From Diphasiastrum complanatum (taxonomy: Eukaryota; Streptophyta; Lycopodiopsida; Lycopodiales; Lycopodiaceae), in the NCBI GenBank assembly GCA_029204225.1, contig CM055107.1, positions 20,777,997 through 20,841,996 of the forward strand: a stretch of DNA of 64,000 bases, written 5' to 3'. A program made the translations under genes and the position numbers. Within the stretch, counting starts at the first letter, position 1, and every line of letters starts with the position of its first letter. Shown here piece by piece: positions 41,031-52,000 of the stretch. The notes under the pieces were generated by a model. It was not told where the DNA came from and searched no databases. It saw only the letters and a list, made by a program, of their open reading frames with translations.

Positions 41031-42660
41031 TGTAGATGTTTTAGCTTTTAATTTTAAGTTGACAATGACTTACAAAAGTCAACTATATCTATTTTAAAAG
41101 AACGACTTGGGTTAATGGCACAACCATTATTTCTCAACCCAATGGAGAAAAGCAGATTTACAAGGTTTTTTGCCTACGTTAGACAACTTCATCAATTGAA
41201 AAAGAGTTTTTAAAGCATGTCAAGTTCCAAATTAAGAGGCATTAATGAAAATTCGTTAGAAAATGTACTTTGAAAAAATATGTGTATACATATTTTAAGA
41301 CATTTTGTACTTTTATGAGATTTGGATTCTAAAAACTCATGTGTTGTCTTGAAATGATGTTTCATTTTTTTATTATGATGGTTCTATGAAGTTTGTTAAC
41401 AAAAATTGTAATGATTTTTTGTAAAAATGCATCTTTTTTGTATAAATTGGAGATGAGCTAAAAAAACCATGATTTTGGCCTAAAAATAGGTAATCTCAAG
41501 AAATACCAAAAAAGGTTACTCTTTTTTAGGTGAAAGTTTAATAATGCTGAAATTGAATCGTCGAAATAATCTACATCAAAATTCATCTAAGAGTTTGAGG
41601 CTAGCTAGTTTGGTTGAATCCATTACTACATCTTTCATCAACTTTGATAAATTGCTAGTTTATTTGGTGCAACATGATGTTGTTAGCCAATGCCAATGGG
41701 CAAGCTTTATATTATAGTTGAAGCAACATGCATTCAAAAAATGTGCATTTCAAGCACTAGAGAAAAAAAAAACATTTTTCTAACTTCCATAAACTTCATT
41801 GTATGCTTTCACGGAGCCATTAACCCTTTTTTAGCTAATGTAGAGCAAGATACGATGATGTGTTGAACATTGAACATATGGGAATATTGATCAATTTTCA
41901 AAAGTTTCAAATTGTGTATCACTAGGATTGTTGCTACATTTATTAGTTCTATATACTCTCAAATGTACATACAACAATCCTACTCATGGTATAGAGGTGT
42001 ATTGCTAAATGCTCCAAAAAAGAGACATTGGATATGACTTTATAAATGTTCGAAATGGGAGTTCATCGCTACAACTTTGATTCTCAAGTTGTCAAGTACA
42101 ATGTGTTTTGGATTTTGGTAATCTTAAACAAGACCACATTCATTTTTGTAGATAAGATAACAATTTTGTTTACCTTACATATAGAAAACTCAAACAACTC
42201 AAACTAGATATTTGTAGTTTTAGATAGCACATTGTGACTCACCAAGTCTTTCTAGCGTCTCCATATCAACTCTTAGACTTCGTTTCATTCTTCCATTGCT
42301 TAGTTATGGAGAGTCACAATGGAAATTGAAAAATGTATTGAGTGGAAATGACTTAAATGTAATTCATAAATCATATAGGGGTGATAAGCAAGAGGTGTGG
42401 TTTACAACTTGTTACTAGTAAAGTTTTGTCACTATAACAGCCTACCACCTGCAGATTAGGATTTAGTAGTCAAAGTTCAAGACCAAGACTAGGAGTCAAT
42501 GGTCCTAACTTTCACTAGTCTAATTCCAATATTTGACAATCTCTATGGCTTTAGTTTTGACCAAGGATGATGAGTTGTGTAAAACAACCATGCCATAGCA
42601 GCACATTTTGTTAAGGTGACATCAAATTTATAGCGGCTTTGTCTGTGTTATAAAGAAGAC
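41031..42660. other. AT-rich intergenic stretch
   Basis: No frame, repeat or RNA gene that I can support. Codon-like stretches are short on both strands. Confidence 0.5.
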
Positions 42661-42817
42661 ACCCTGGTGCATTTATTCATAGTAGTAAGTACATTGATGA
42701 AAAAGATATGCACACCCCGAAGGGGAAGTTTATACAAAAGTAAGCTCAAACAAGAGCAAAGCTTGTAGTAAAGTTAAGATTAATCCAGATTTTGGCATAA
42801 AAATAAGAGTGCATAAA

Positions 42818-43705
42818 CTATGATGATGTCAGTGGGAGTCTGCCAACTGACTGCAGCAGATCAGAAAAGTGAAGAGGTGGTGAGTCGGCTAATGAAGGGA
42901 GATGATATGTAGCAGACCCAGCCACCGTCGCCCATTGCAGAACTGATAGGGCCTGAGCACGTTGCAGGGCAATGGAAATACGTTGTTTGAAAGAATCCAC
43001 GAGAATAGAACCAAGAATACCTTGACGCTCTACTGCCTGATGAGAACACATGCGAAGAAAATCCTCAAAGCGTCGATGCAAGGTTCCATAAGTCTCAATT
43101 GCCAAGGGAAGGAAAGCATCAGTGGGGTGCCTATCGGAGTAGTTTTTTTTCCTTCTCTTGTGCTCCCACTCTTCTCGCAGGCATGTTGACATTGTCCTCT
43201 CTCGGGATGGGCTTCGTACTTTGGCACATGTTGTTGTTGATCCCACGCGTGGTGACCTATTGCCTCGCTCTGCCTTCACACCAGGAGAAGCGGCAGGCGT
43301 GGGATCAACAACAACACGAGGCTGCTCTCTGAGGACATGGAATCCTCCATCTTTGGCTATAGCGGCCGCTGCATCTCTGAGAACATCATGCATAGTTGTG
43401 CGCTCACTCCTAGAAGGACAGCGGAGGAGGTGGATAGCAAGAGCATCAATAGGGTGACCACAAACACACCTAGAGAGACCCAAGACCGAAGGATGTGGTA
43501 GCCCCAAGCGAAGATGAAGAGCAGTGGTGAAGATGGCCGAAGACAACCGAAAGGAAGGAATAACAAGCCGAGCTGACAACCAAGCCCCCGCACTAGGACC
43601 CACACAAGAAAGAAGCCGAGCTCGATGCAACACCGAAGGAGCCTCAGAGAGCATACTGGAAAGGGTTTGCTTGTGCCAAGCTCCAAGAGGGTCTCTTGCA
43701 GGCAA
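42818..43705 (-). pseudogene. RLE-type LINE: zinc ribbon and nuclease, with an inverted segment
   Basis: Minus frame of 295 codons: RLGLPHPSVLGLSRCVCG, HPIDALAIHLLRCPSR (Cys/His ribbon), MHDVLRDAAAAIAKDGGFHVLREQPR, then a nonsense stretch, then YSDRHPTDAFLPLAIETYG, FLRMCSHQAVERQG and ISIALQRAQALSVLQWATVAG. The expected nuclease core is missing from this strand but is readable on the plus strand at 43,175-43,290 (RRHVDIVLSRDGLRTLAHVV, VDPTRGDLLPRSAF). A small inversion has therefore flipped it. Confidence 0.7.
43230..43315. repeat. Perfect 19-bp inverted repeat at the inverted segment
   Basis: GTTGTTGTTGATCCCACGC at 43230-43248 and its exact complement GCGTGGGATCAACAACAAC at 43297-43315. The left arm belongs to the inverted (plus-readable) part and the right arm to the minus frame. 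Both encode VVDPT. Confidence 0.9.
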
Positions 43706-43706
43706 T

Positions 43707-45158
43707 CTAAGCTGAAAGTGAGGAGTTCCTCAAAAGGAGGAAGACAAGCTTGGGCAAAGAGGGGGAGGAGCTCTCATGCAACGATGAGGAGGTGCTGGAA
43801 AGGTAGAGAACCGCTATCCACATGAGCAATGCAATCCGCCAAGAGAGGGCGAAAGCCAAAAAGGAACCAAGAAGACAAAGCAGGGGCAACAAGAGCCCAG
43901 CTCCCAAGAAAAGTTGCAGGTGCAGAAGAAACTGTAGAGAGAAGACCCACCCACAAGAAATGGGTAACCGAGCCTGGTTCCGAGCTGAAAGGGTTTCCAC
44001 ACCATCCAAAGAACCTAGGCCCAAAAGGCGGCCAAAATCGTCCATAATAGAGCTGTCAAAGGAAGAGAGAAGATGCAAAAAGTCCTGAGCATGGGGGAAA
44101 GTCCGCAGCAGATAAGAAGGTCGCTGGATAAAGCAAGACGACAAGATGCCAAACGCGACCTGAGTGTCGTCCAACCGGGGGAGCAGATCTGAATGAGCAA
44201 CATCTTCCTGGAGAGCCTCACCAAGGAAAGCAGAGCTGAAGGAAGCAGACCCAAAAGAAACACCCAGAATGCAAATGCCATCCGACAGAGCAAGGAAACC
44301 TTGAGGAGGAACAAGGTCCGAGGGAAGACCTGCTGGAGACCACACTGAACACTTGTGAGGTTGAATAGACAAACCAAGAGAAGTCAGCTGCTCAGAGAAA
44401 TGATGAAAAGCGAGGAGCACCGTAGGAGCAAGACCAACAATATGAGTGTCATCAGCAACCGAAAGAAATAAGCAGGAGGGAAAGGCCTCCGCAGAAGCTC
44501 TAAGTGCACGAAAATGAGCCAGAGCGAAAAGAGGACCACCCAAAAGAACACCTTGATGAACACCTGCTGCAGACTGGATAGTAGAAAGATCCCCAAAGCG
44601 CACATGGTGACTATAAAAGAGAGGAGTCTCAGCAGCATAGAACAACCGCACAAATGGGATAAGCTGAGCCAACTCACCACCAGCCGCGTGCAGCTCCCGA
44701 AAGATCGCAGCTTTAGAAACAAAGTTAAAAGCATTGAAAACATCCACTTGGAGAACAACCCAGTCAGGATGGAGATCAAGGGTGGCACGCAAACCATGAA
44801 TGACAGCTTCACAGCCGCCAGGAGTAGAGACGCCAAACTTATGAGGGGAGAGAAAAGAGACAAAAATATGGTGAAACTGAAAACAGATAGAGCGACTAAC
44901 AAGACGGAGGAGAACTTCGCCAATAGCGATGGGACGGACGCCACCCGAGGCTTTAGTCATGGCGATCAAACGAGACGCAGACCTGAAAGAGTTGAAGAAA
45001 GCCACTAGCAGAGTCCTCAGGTGGAAAGCAATCACGAAGGTGTTCATAGACCAAACCGAAGGGACCATCAACAACAAGATGAGGACTACGATGGAAGGCA
45101 CGAGAGAAAGAATCATGATCAAGCACCAAGTCAACATCAGACACAAAGTCCTCCACAA
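43707..45158 (-). pseudogene. RLE-type LINE: reverse transcriptase
   Basis: An open frame of 483 codons holds GGVRPIAIGEVLLRLVSRSI, PHKFGVSTPGGCEAVIHGLR, VVLQVDVFNAFN (catalytic Asp), GVHQGVLLGGPLFAL (normally RQGDPLGG, so degenerate) and FLSVADDTHIVG (the xADD catalytic box). The true frame of the first 65 codons is the neighbouring one (FSRAFHRSPHLVVDGPFGLVYEHLRDCF at about 45,100-45,020), so there is a frameshift near 44,970. Another lies near 43,950, where the thumb frame changes (APATFLGSWALVAPALSSWF in another frame). Confidence 0.75.
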
Positions 45159-45206
45159 ACAAGGGAAGAATGGCTTCAGAAGCAGGATGAAGAGCTTGGA
45201 GAGCAG

Positions 45207-46052
45207 CTACAGTATCAGAGAAGAGGGAGCAGGTGTGAGAGGAGCTAAAGCTCGAGTTGCACGAAAATACTCACCAACTTGCCGAAGATGTAGGGTGCGA
45301 CGAAGGCGACGGTGGAGAGGTGGGGCGCCTTGAGGTTGGGAATCATGTGAGTGGCGAGCAGCAAGTGTCTGACAACGTGCAAAGTGTTCATCATGAAGTG
45401 TTTCCCAATCTCCCGATAGAAAGCGACGAAGGCGAGCACGAGTTTCTCTATGACCAGCATCTCTACCCCTCGGAGGGAGGACTAGACACCAAAGGGGAAA
45501 AAGAAGAAATGGATTCCAAGCCGCAATGTCAAAGGGGTCAATAGCCAAGCGATCAAGAGACAAACGCATAGCAACTTGAGTTTCACGACGGAGAGCGAGG
45601 GAAATATGAAAGTAGAGTCTTGGACAAGGGAAGCCCAAGTGAAAAGCGCCGAGGACATCAAGAGAAGAAATCCAAGACCAAGCTGAAGCAGAAGGCGAAT
45701 GGGGTGCTGAAAGAGGAGGGCGATCTTGAGACGACTGAAGCAGCGTAGGACAAGAACGCTAATGACGGGCAAAACCTCCTCTAGGAGAGAAGAAACGACC
45801 ACAATCATGGCAAGAAACTCGTTTAGGGGGTTGTGAAGGCAATGCAACAAGGGTCGAAGGAGGTTCACAATCAAGCGAGGGGGCAACAATGCCATGGGAA
45901 GAGCTGGACGAAGGAGGAACATAGGGTGTTGAGACAAGCGTGGAACCCAGCATAGCCTGACGCGAATGAGGAGAGGAGTCTGGAGGGGAAGATACAATTG
46001 AAGCAGGTCGTTTGAGATTGAGAGGACGAAGTTGAGAGATGTCCGAAGCCAT
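45207..46052 (-). pseudogene. RLE-type LINE: N-terminal zinc-finger region
   Basis: From MASDISQLRPLNLKRP (46052): a disordered Ser/Pro stretch, PPKRVSCHDCGRFFSPRGGFARH and, after one in-frame TAG at 45,761-45,759, RSCPTLLQ, which gives a CX2CX12HX4C finger if the stop is ignored. The frame then continues open to 45,207 with a His/Arg-rich part (RRRLRRTLHLRQVGEYFRATRALAPLTP). In related LINEs such fingers bind target DNA. Confidence 0.6.
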
Positions 46053-46127
46053 GAGAACAACTGTACAAAGGGATCCTTGTTATAATCCACCTCACCAACT
46101 GAACTGAGATCTTTTTTTTTTTTTTTC

Positions 46128-48304
46128 TTCACACGAAATGTCGTTAACCTCGATGGAGCCGTCGACCGTTGTAAACCTTGTGTAAAACTTGCCTAAACAA
46201 ACGCGCCCAGCAAAACTCTGAAAGACCAGCAATAGGAATTGTATTGAAAGCTGTACCGCTGCTCCTTTGTTGCCAAGTGGGAGATCTTCTTCAGGTAGTT
46301 GCAGTCGGTACGGTACACCCTATCCTTCTAAATACAATGGGAAGTACTTCTCAAGGAAGCCTCTACCAGTGACTAGCTTGCCCACAGCCAAATGTGCCCT
46401 AATACATGTAAAAAATGATAGAGATTTTGCTGGCACAGGTGAGATGTGTTGACGCAATCCCAATAGTTCTCCCTACTTGAGCCAAAACACTGTATTTGAA
46501 ATCTTTTCTATGAGCAACACTCTTTCATGTCTCCATTCTGTGCATCGTATGTCCTTCAAAGTATCTTCATCTGACAGCTGAATAAAGTTGATTGGCAAAT
46601 CAGAATTGTTGATGAGACTAGAACAACCCTTCTCTGAATAACTTGTGAATACTGGCAGAGCGCAATCCTAATTTTATAAGCCAAGCCTTGGCTGCTGTTG
46701 GTGGTGACAGGAGTAAGCAAGTGATAGTATTGTGCAATATAGGAGGCACGCACTTTACTAACATATGTTGAAAGAACTGGTCCAAAAGCTAAACGATATG
46801 CAACTTTAGGCAAAACTTAGAAGCTTGGATGATTGATAGGAAGATCTTTTGGCAAGCCTTTTGAGGAAGTTATCTCTCATTCAAAATGAGCTTCTCCAAC
46901 ACTTGAAAACTTCCAATGATCATTATTGAGACTCTATTCCAGAGTTTACCTATCCAAAACATACAGAGCTAGATTTAGAGACATTATGAATAAATTGCAT
47001 AACTATAGATGCATTAAAATCATTATCACTATAATCCAAGTCACATATATCATGTATTACAATTCCTATCATGCATCGGACATAAATTGATGCCTATAGA
47101 TTTCTCACAAAGTTTTAAGGAAAATGTTGATGGTGGCACTCAAACCATGTTGCTATGATATATTTGTTATGACAACAATTGTCATGATTGTTTATCTTCA
47201 GATGTGGAAGGCTAAATAGCTAGAATGTTTACCACATAAATGTTCAAGACTTGGGTTTACGAGACACATCATAGTCATGATAGCATTAAGAGACATTGCA
47301 ATTATATTTACATCTATAAAATACCACATTGCAATCATGTATCCCACTATCATAAAACAAGCATATGATTCTCCGATAAGGATGTCTTATGTGGTGGATC
47401 GTGAATTCAACAACAAGATGTAGTATGCAATAAATATTTATATTTAAACATGTGGCTCATACTCGTATTAAAACAAACTTTGAATGGTAAACTATGGAAA
47501 ATAAAAAATGTGGTCTTGAAGACTTGAAACATCTCTCTTCTTCCTTGACAATTTATTTCTTGCACAGATTATCAAGTCAAATTTAGATTGAAAAATCAGT
47601 GCATACAATTTCCAAAATTCTTTGTTGACTTACTTGCAAGTCTCTCCAATTCTTGTGAGATATTCAGCCACCATAATCTCATCTCTCTCTAGACAAGCAA
47701 TTTTTAATGTGATGTATGCATTCGTTTGCAATACTTCTTATGCCCATGAAAAGTTAAAAGACAGTATCTTTATATTCATTGACAACATTGAGCATGATCA
47801 TTCTGAGCTATTTTTCATTGAATTTTGAGCTGTTACATTCAAACAAAAAGATGGCAAAAGTTGACATAAAACAAAACTCCTGCATAGATTCAATAGCGCA
47901 TCTCTACATTCAACTATTGAAACCTTCTGAGCAGATAACAGTGCCTCAGAGAAACAATAAAGTTCAAAAACCTTTCTCTGCAAATAACAAGTGGTAACAA
48001 ATTTAGCCTTGTATGCCTGCTCAACTTTCTGATGGGGAACTCGGAATTTCTCAATGACATGGTAGTTTAGGTTCCGAAAGACAAAATGCTGATAGCGGAA
48101 TGTGCCTTTTGGAACCTTTTGACTTATTACAACTGTAGCCTCTCCAGTGTCCAAAATTAGTTTCCACTATCTACTCCAGTGGTCCTGACAGATTCAGCTA
48201 CGTCTGATCAGCAGTACATATTCTATGGCATTGAAAGTCTGGAAGCACCAGGCCCCTCTGCTTCTATGAGAGCTAGTGAGTGTAATTCCTTTTTCAAAGT
48301 GAAA
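46128..48304. other. Intergenic stretch between the LINE and PA200
   Basis: Mostly AT-rich. The plus frame 46267-46440 (GKYFSRKPLPVTSLPTAKCA) looks faintly protein-like and is followed by CACAG|GTGAGA, but nothing supports a gene. The PA200 3' UTR must lie at the right end; I see no clear poly(A) signal. Confidence 0.4.
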
Positions 48305-49021
48305 TTACACAAAATAAGATGTTGAGGAGGACAGGTCTGATAACACCTGCAATTTGTAGCAAGGCAATGTAACTATTTGATGGCATTGTACATTCCATAT
48401 CTGCATATTCATTGCTTACGACAGAATATATAAAATCTTGTCCGTAGGAAATATATACACAGAAAAAAAGAACACAACAGACTTACCTCCAACTGATCTT
48501 CAGAGAAGTGAATCCTATCAAATGCCCATGTATCAGCATGTGTACGCCGAAACTCACTAATAGTTTTTGTCACTGTGCCGCGAATTGGCGCAGGTTGATT
48601 TCTAAATTTTGAGAGCGCAAGAATCATGTTTGGAAGCCATCTGAAAGGTCAAAAAGAAATATATGTAACCTTTTCATACAACGATCCAATTTAATGACCT
48701 CAAACTCCAAAACTCTCCACACAATAAAGTTGACACAAACTTGAGGCTATGGAATTTAAAAAGGTCCTCACACAATCATGATAGTGTGTGTTTTGCAGGA
48801 TCAAAAACATAGTTTGTTATCAAGACAAAGTTCCAAAAAGTTGGTTAGACATCAAAAAGAAATAACTGCAACACTTTTATTATTTTCAAAATACCAGCTT
48901 GCAGCTTACTACTTGCCTCGGAATATCATATGGTGCTGATAGTATACAGGCAACAAGGCCCAATACCACTCCATGTACAGGTGCGATGCTACCATTGTCT
49001 GTCATTCGAGATCTGATATCC
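48305..49021 (-). CDS. PA200: PA200 last three exons: C-terminal HEAT repeats and activation tail
   Basis: Exons 49021-48917, 48640-48487 and 48346-48305. The last exon encodes VLSDLSSSTSYFV and TAA. In human and yeast PA200/Blm10 the tail ends Tyr-Tyr-Ala, whose penultimate Tyr (HbYX motif) opens the 20S gate; here the penultimate residue is Phe. The exon 48917 donor is CGAG|GCAAGT, a GC donor with otherwise perfect consensus; it is the only choice that keeps the phase (AG|A, Arg, then WLPNMILAL). Confidence 0.88.
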
Positions 49022-52000
49022 CTGCTGATTACAAAATAATCAACTTGTATATTAGCTGCTAGCATATAGTACGATTTTAAAAAATTAAAGGACATGCTGA
49101 AAGCGGTATGGGAAACTGGAACATAACGCACTCTTTTATATAAATTAAATATGACATGTGAATCAGCATACCTGCTTTGGGATTTAGTCTTGACAAGTGA
49201 TAACGCTGCATCCAATATTCTATCTCGAAAAGCTGATGCCCACTGACTATCCACTCCTTTCATGAAACCTGATAATGTTGCAGTGGCCATTTCCCTCACC
49301 TGTAGCATGCAAAGCCACTTCATAACAGCTACAAAAAATGCACACATCACATTGAAAGAAATAATTTATGTAGAGACCTTAACAAATTTTTACTTATGGT
49401 ACAAACAACATAGTTTAACTCCATTCACCTCCACTTGAAGGTCAGATAAAAGTAATTGGACACGCTCCCATACCAAAGCAATGTCAACTCTTTCCAGGAT
49501 ATAGGCATGCCTACAAGATCAATCACTTTCATGAACGTCAAATGACTTTAAGAACTTTAATCTCCTTTGAAGAATGAATATCTGTACATTTGAGATTATC
49601 TCTGTGCTATAAAAATCAGCTTAGATTCTTTCATTGAGTGAATTATAGCCAGCCGCCAAGTGAATAGGAATCAAATCAGATACCTGTACACAAATATCTG
49701 CAAGAATGTTAGTGCAGCAATCCTTGTGCGCCAGTTGCTATCAGCCGCAGCACCTAGAATGGCCGTGAGGGCTTGTGATGCATATGTGCCCTCAAATGTC
49801 TGCCACTTCAAAAGATGAACTGTGGACCTCGCCAAAGCTGACATGTCCTTATGTGCGGTATCCTGTCACCAAGAACATTGGAGTATCAGGAATAAAAAGT
49901 CAGCACAACCACTGCTTGACACAAGTGTGTGCCTGCCACTGGAGGATAAATGGCTGATGTTTTGATATCATAAAATTTTCCTGTAAGAAAATCAGACAGA
50001 CCATACTATGCTATATATAGGTCATAATACTCGCAATATAGTGACTCAAAACTACTCAAGTAAAGAAAAATAATGTAAAGTATCTGCAGATCTGGTAGAC
50101 TGAAAGGTCTAATGTACTGAAGCAAGTCAGTAACACGTAATTGTACACTAAATAAACGGACACAGAGATAGCACACAGAGATCTCAAGGGAAAACTTCAA
50201 GCTCGCTAAGAGACAAGCCTTGAGTGATCCTGAAGTAAACAAATCGCAAGTCATGTTACAGGTATGTGCATACACATGTCATCAATTATCTGTTGTACTA
50301 CTTATATTTATATACCACATTGGTGCAAATATAGATTGATGAGACATACATCAAAATCACTGTTCAAATTGGTTCTACTTCGCAACATATTTTGGGAAGG
50401 TGAAATGTTGTGTGGTGCACCACTCAAATGGTGTGTATGGTCAATTGATAGAAGATAACAGCCCTTGTGACATATTCATGCTAGAAAGGGAGAAAAACTT
50501 GGCAGAAGTGTGATCAAACAAAGTCAAGAACAGAAAATTCGTGACATTGACCACCTCTTATAGTCATTGGTGGCATGCTACTGTGACTATTGCGAGCAAT
50601 TTACTGAAATTACCAATGTTCTCAGTTATGGACCTACATGTTTCTTGACAGAACTACAGGAACAGGTTTTCAAGTGTGAAACATTAGAAATGTGTGATCC
50701 GTTAAGTACCTGTGAAGAAAGTAAAGGATGAAGAATTCCAATGAACACAGGAACCAAATGAGCTGCCCTGCCTGATTTGATGCCACCTATTGTGAAATGA
50801 AAAATCTGCAATGATCAAATAAGACATTGACATACTTAGGAAAAGCCAATAAAGGGTAGCACTCCCCATAACAAGAAGTGCAAGGGCCCATCATCAATGC
50901 CTTTGAAATAAAGAAGATTTATCAACTAACAACAGCATGATTCCAGCCCAATTGTCAATTCTGTTACAGGATTCATACCGTTTCCATCCACTTTACAGAG
51001 TCCTTCAAGCTTTCATCATCATCATTATTGCTGCTGATTGCCAAATTTGGGGATAATTCATCAGTAGAGTCCCGCCCATGCCTTTCTATCTTGGCTGCAG
51101 CTGTAAGAGTACCATCCACCAGAAATCTTTCCCAATCAGTTGAAATTGAGCTTCCAGGAAACTTAACTTTCTCCTCTGATTGGTAATTAGCCCGGGTCAA
51201 ACTCTTTTGAAGAGATTTTGAGGATTGGAACAGGTTTGAGTAGAGAATACATATTAGTCTTCCCACACTCTCACGAACCTGCAACCAACAGAACACGTTT
51301 ACAAGTACATAAATTTTAGCACCTATTGAACTTGGATAGGAAAATGTGGCACATAAGATAGGCAATAAAGCTTTTCCATTAATAGTACACCGATCTTCCC
51401 ACACGTGGTGAGTTGGTGTATCGTGCTTGATTTTGGCCCAAGCTTTTTCTTTCCAAAAGCTGAGTGGTGGTATTTAGAGAAAGGTGTGGCTGGTAGATAG
51501 CCTTTATGTAGAGTACATAGCTATGTTCGGAAGGTTTTCATGAAGTTTGGTATCTTCTGAAGCAAACATGAATTTTAGACTTCAATTCTTATTGTTGTAC
51601 ATGAAATGGAGAGACTTGCCTTTTTAAAATTGAGAATTTATACTAGACATAAACCTCTGGTATGACATGCCATGTTCATAGCATCATACTTTCTCCAGTG
51701 TCTTTAGTTCTAGCCACTTTGTATATTTTGGACACTATGGACACAACATACCTGATCTTTATGAATCCTATCGTTTTCTTCGTTCATTTTTGGTTAGATT
51801 CCAGAGGTACACGCAAAGTGTTTTTGAATGACTTGTTGGGCAATACCAGTAAATAGAGCTTTTTCATAGCATATGTGTCCTTCATTATACATACACCTTG
51901 TAATGTTTGAGGGTTCAACTACATGAACCATTGTTGAGGTTGCCTAACACAAGCAAGCTAAGTGGCTTATACCTGGGATCCAACGTCAGTACTGTAGGAG

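Larger units (their letters stand above)
42670..46110 (-). mobile_element. LINE with zinc finger, RT and C-terminal nuclease (R2/RLE-like build), decayed
   Basis: A minus-strand element of about 3.4 kb. The N-terminal part (46052-45210) is Ser/Pro-rich with a zinc finger CHDCGRFFSPRGGFARH then a stop and RSC. The RT lies at about 45,150-43,900. A C-terminal zinc ribbon CVCGHPIDALAIHLLRC and a nuclease-like domain follow (43,520-42,820). This order resembles early-branching LINEs with restriction-like endonucleases, not the L1 type of the other LINEs here. A TTTATT at 42,669-42,674 is AATAAA in the minus sense, and CCCCTTCGGGG (42,726-42,716) can form a C(UUCG)G hairpin near the 3' end. Poly-A/T of 18 bp lies at the 5' side (46,110-46,127). 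Stops and frameshifts make it inactive. Confidence 0.75.

Noticed and set aside
43822-45333. Plus-strand Lys/Arg-rich ORFs opposite the RLE-type LINE
   Set aside because: Antisense shadows of the GC-rich RT and zinc-finger coding region.
46178-46452. Plus-strand ORF with a following GTGAGA donor-like site
   Set aside because: Faintly protein-like, but there is no partner exon, no family and no acceptor.
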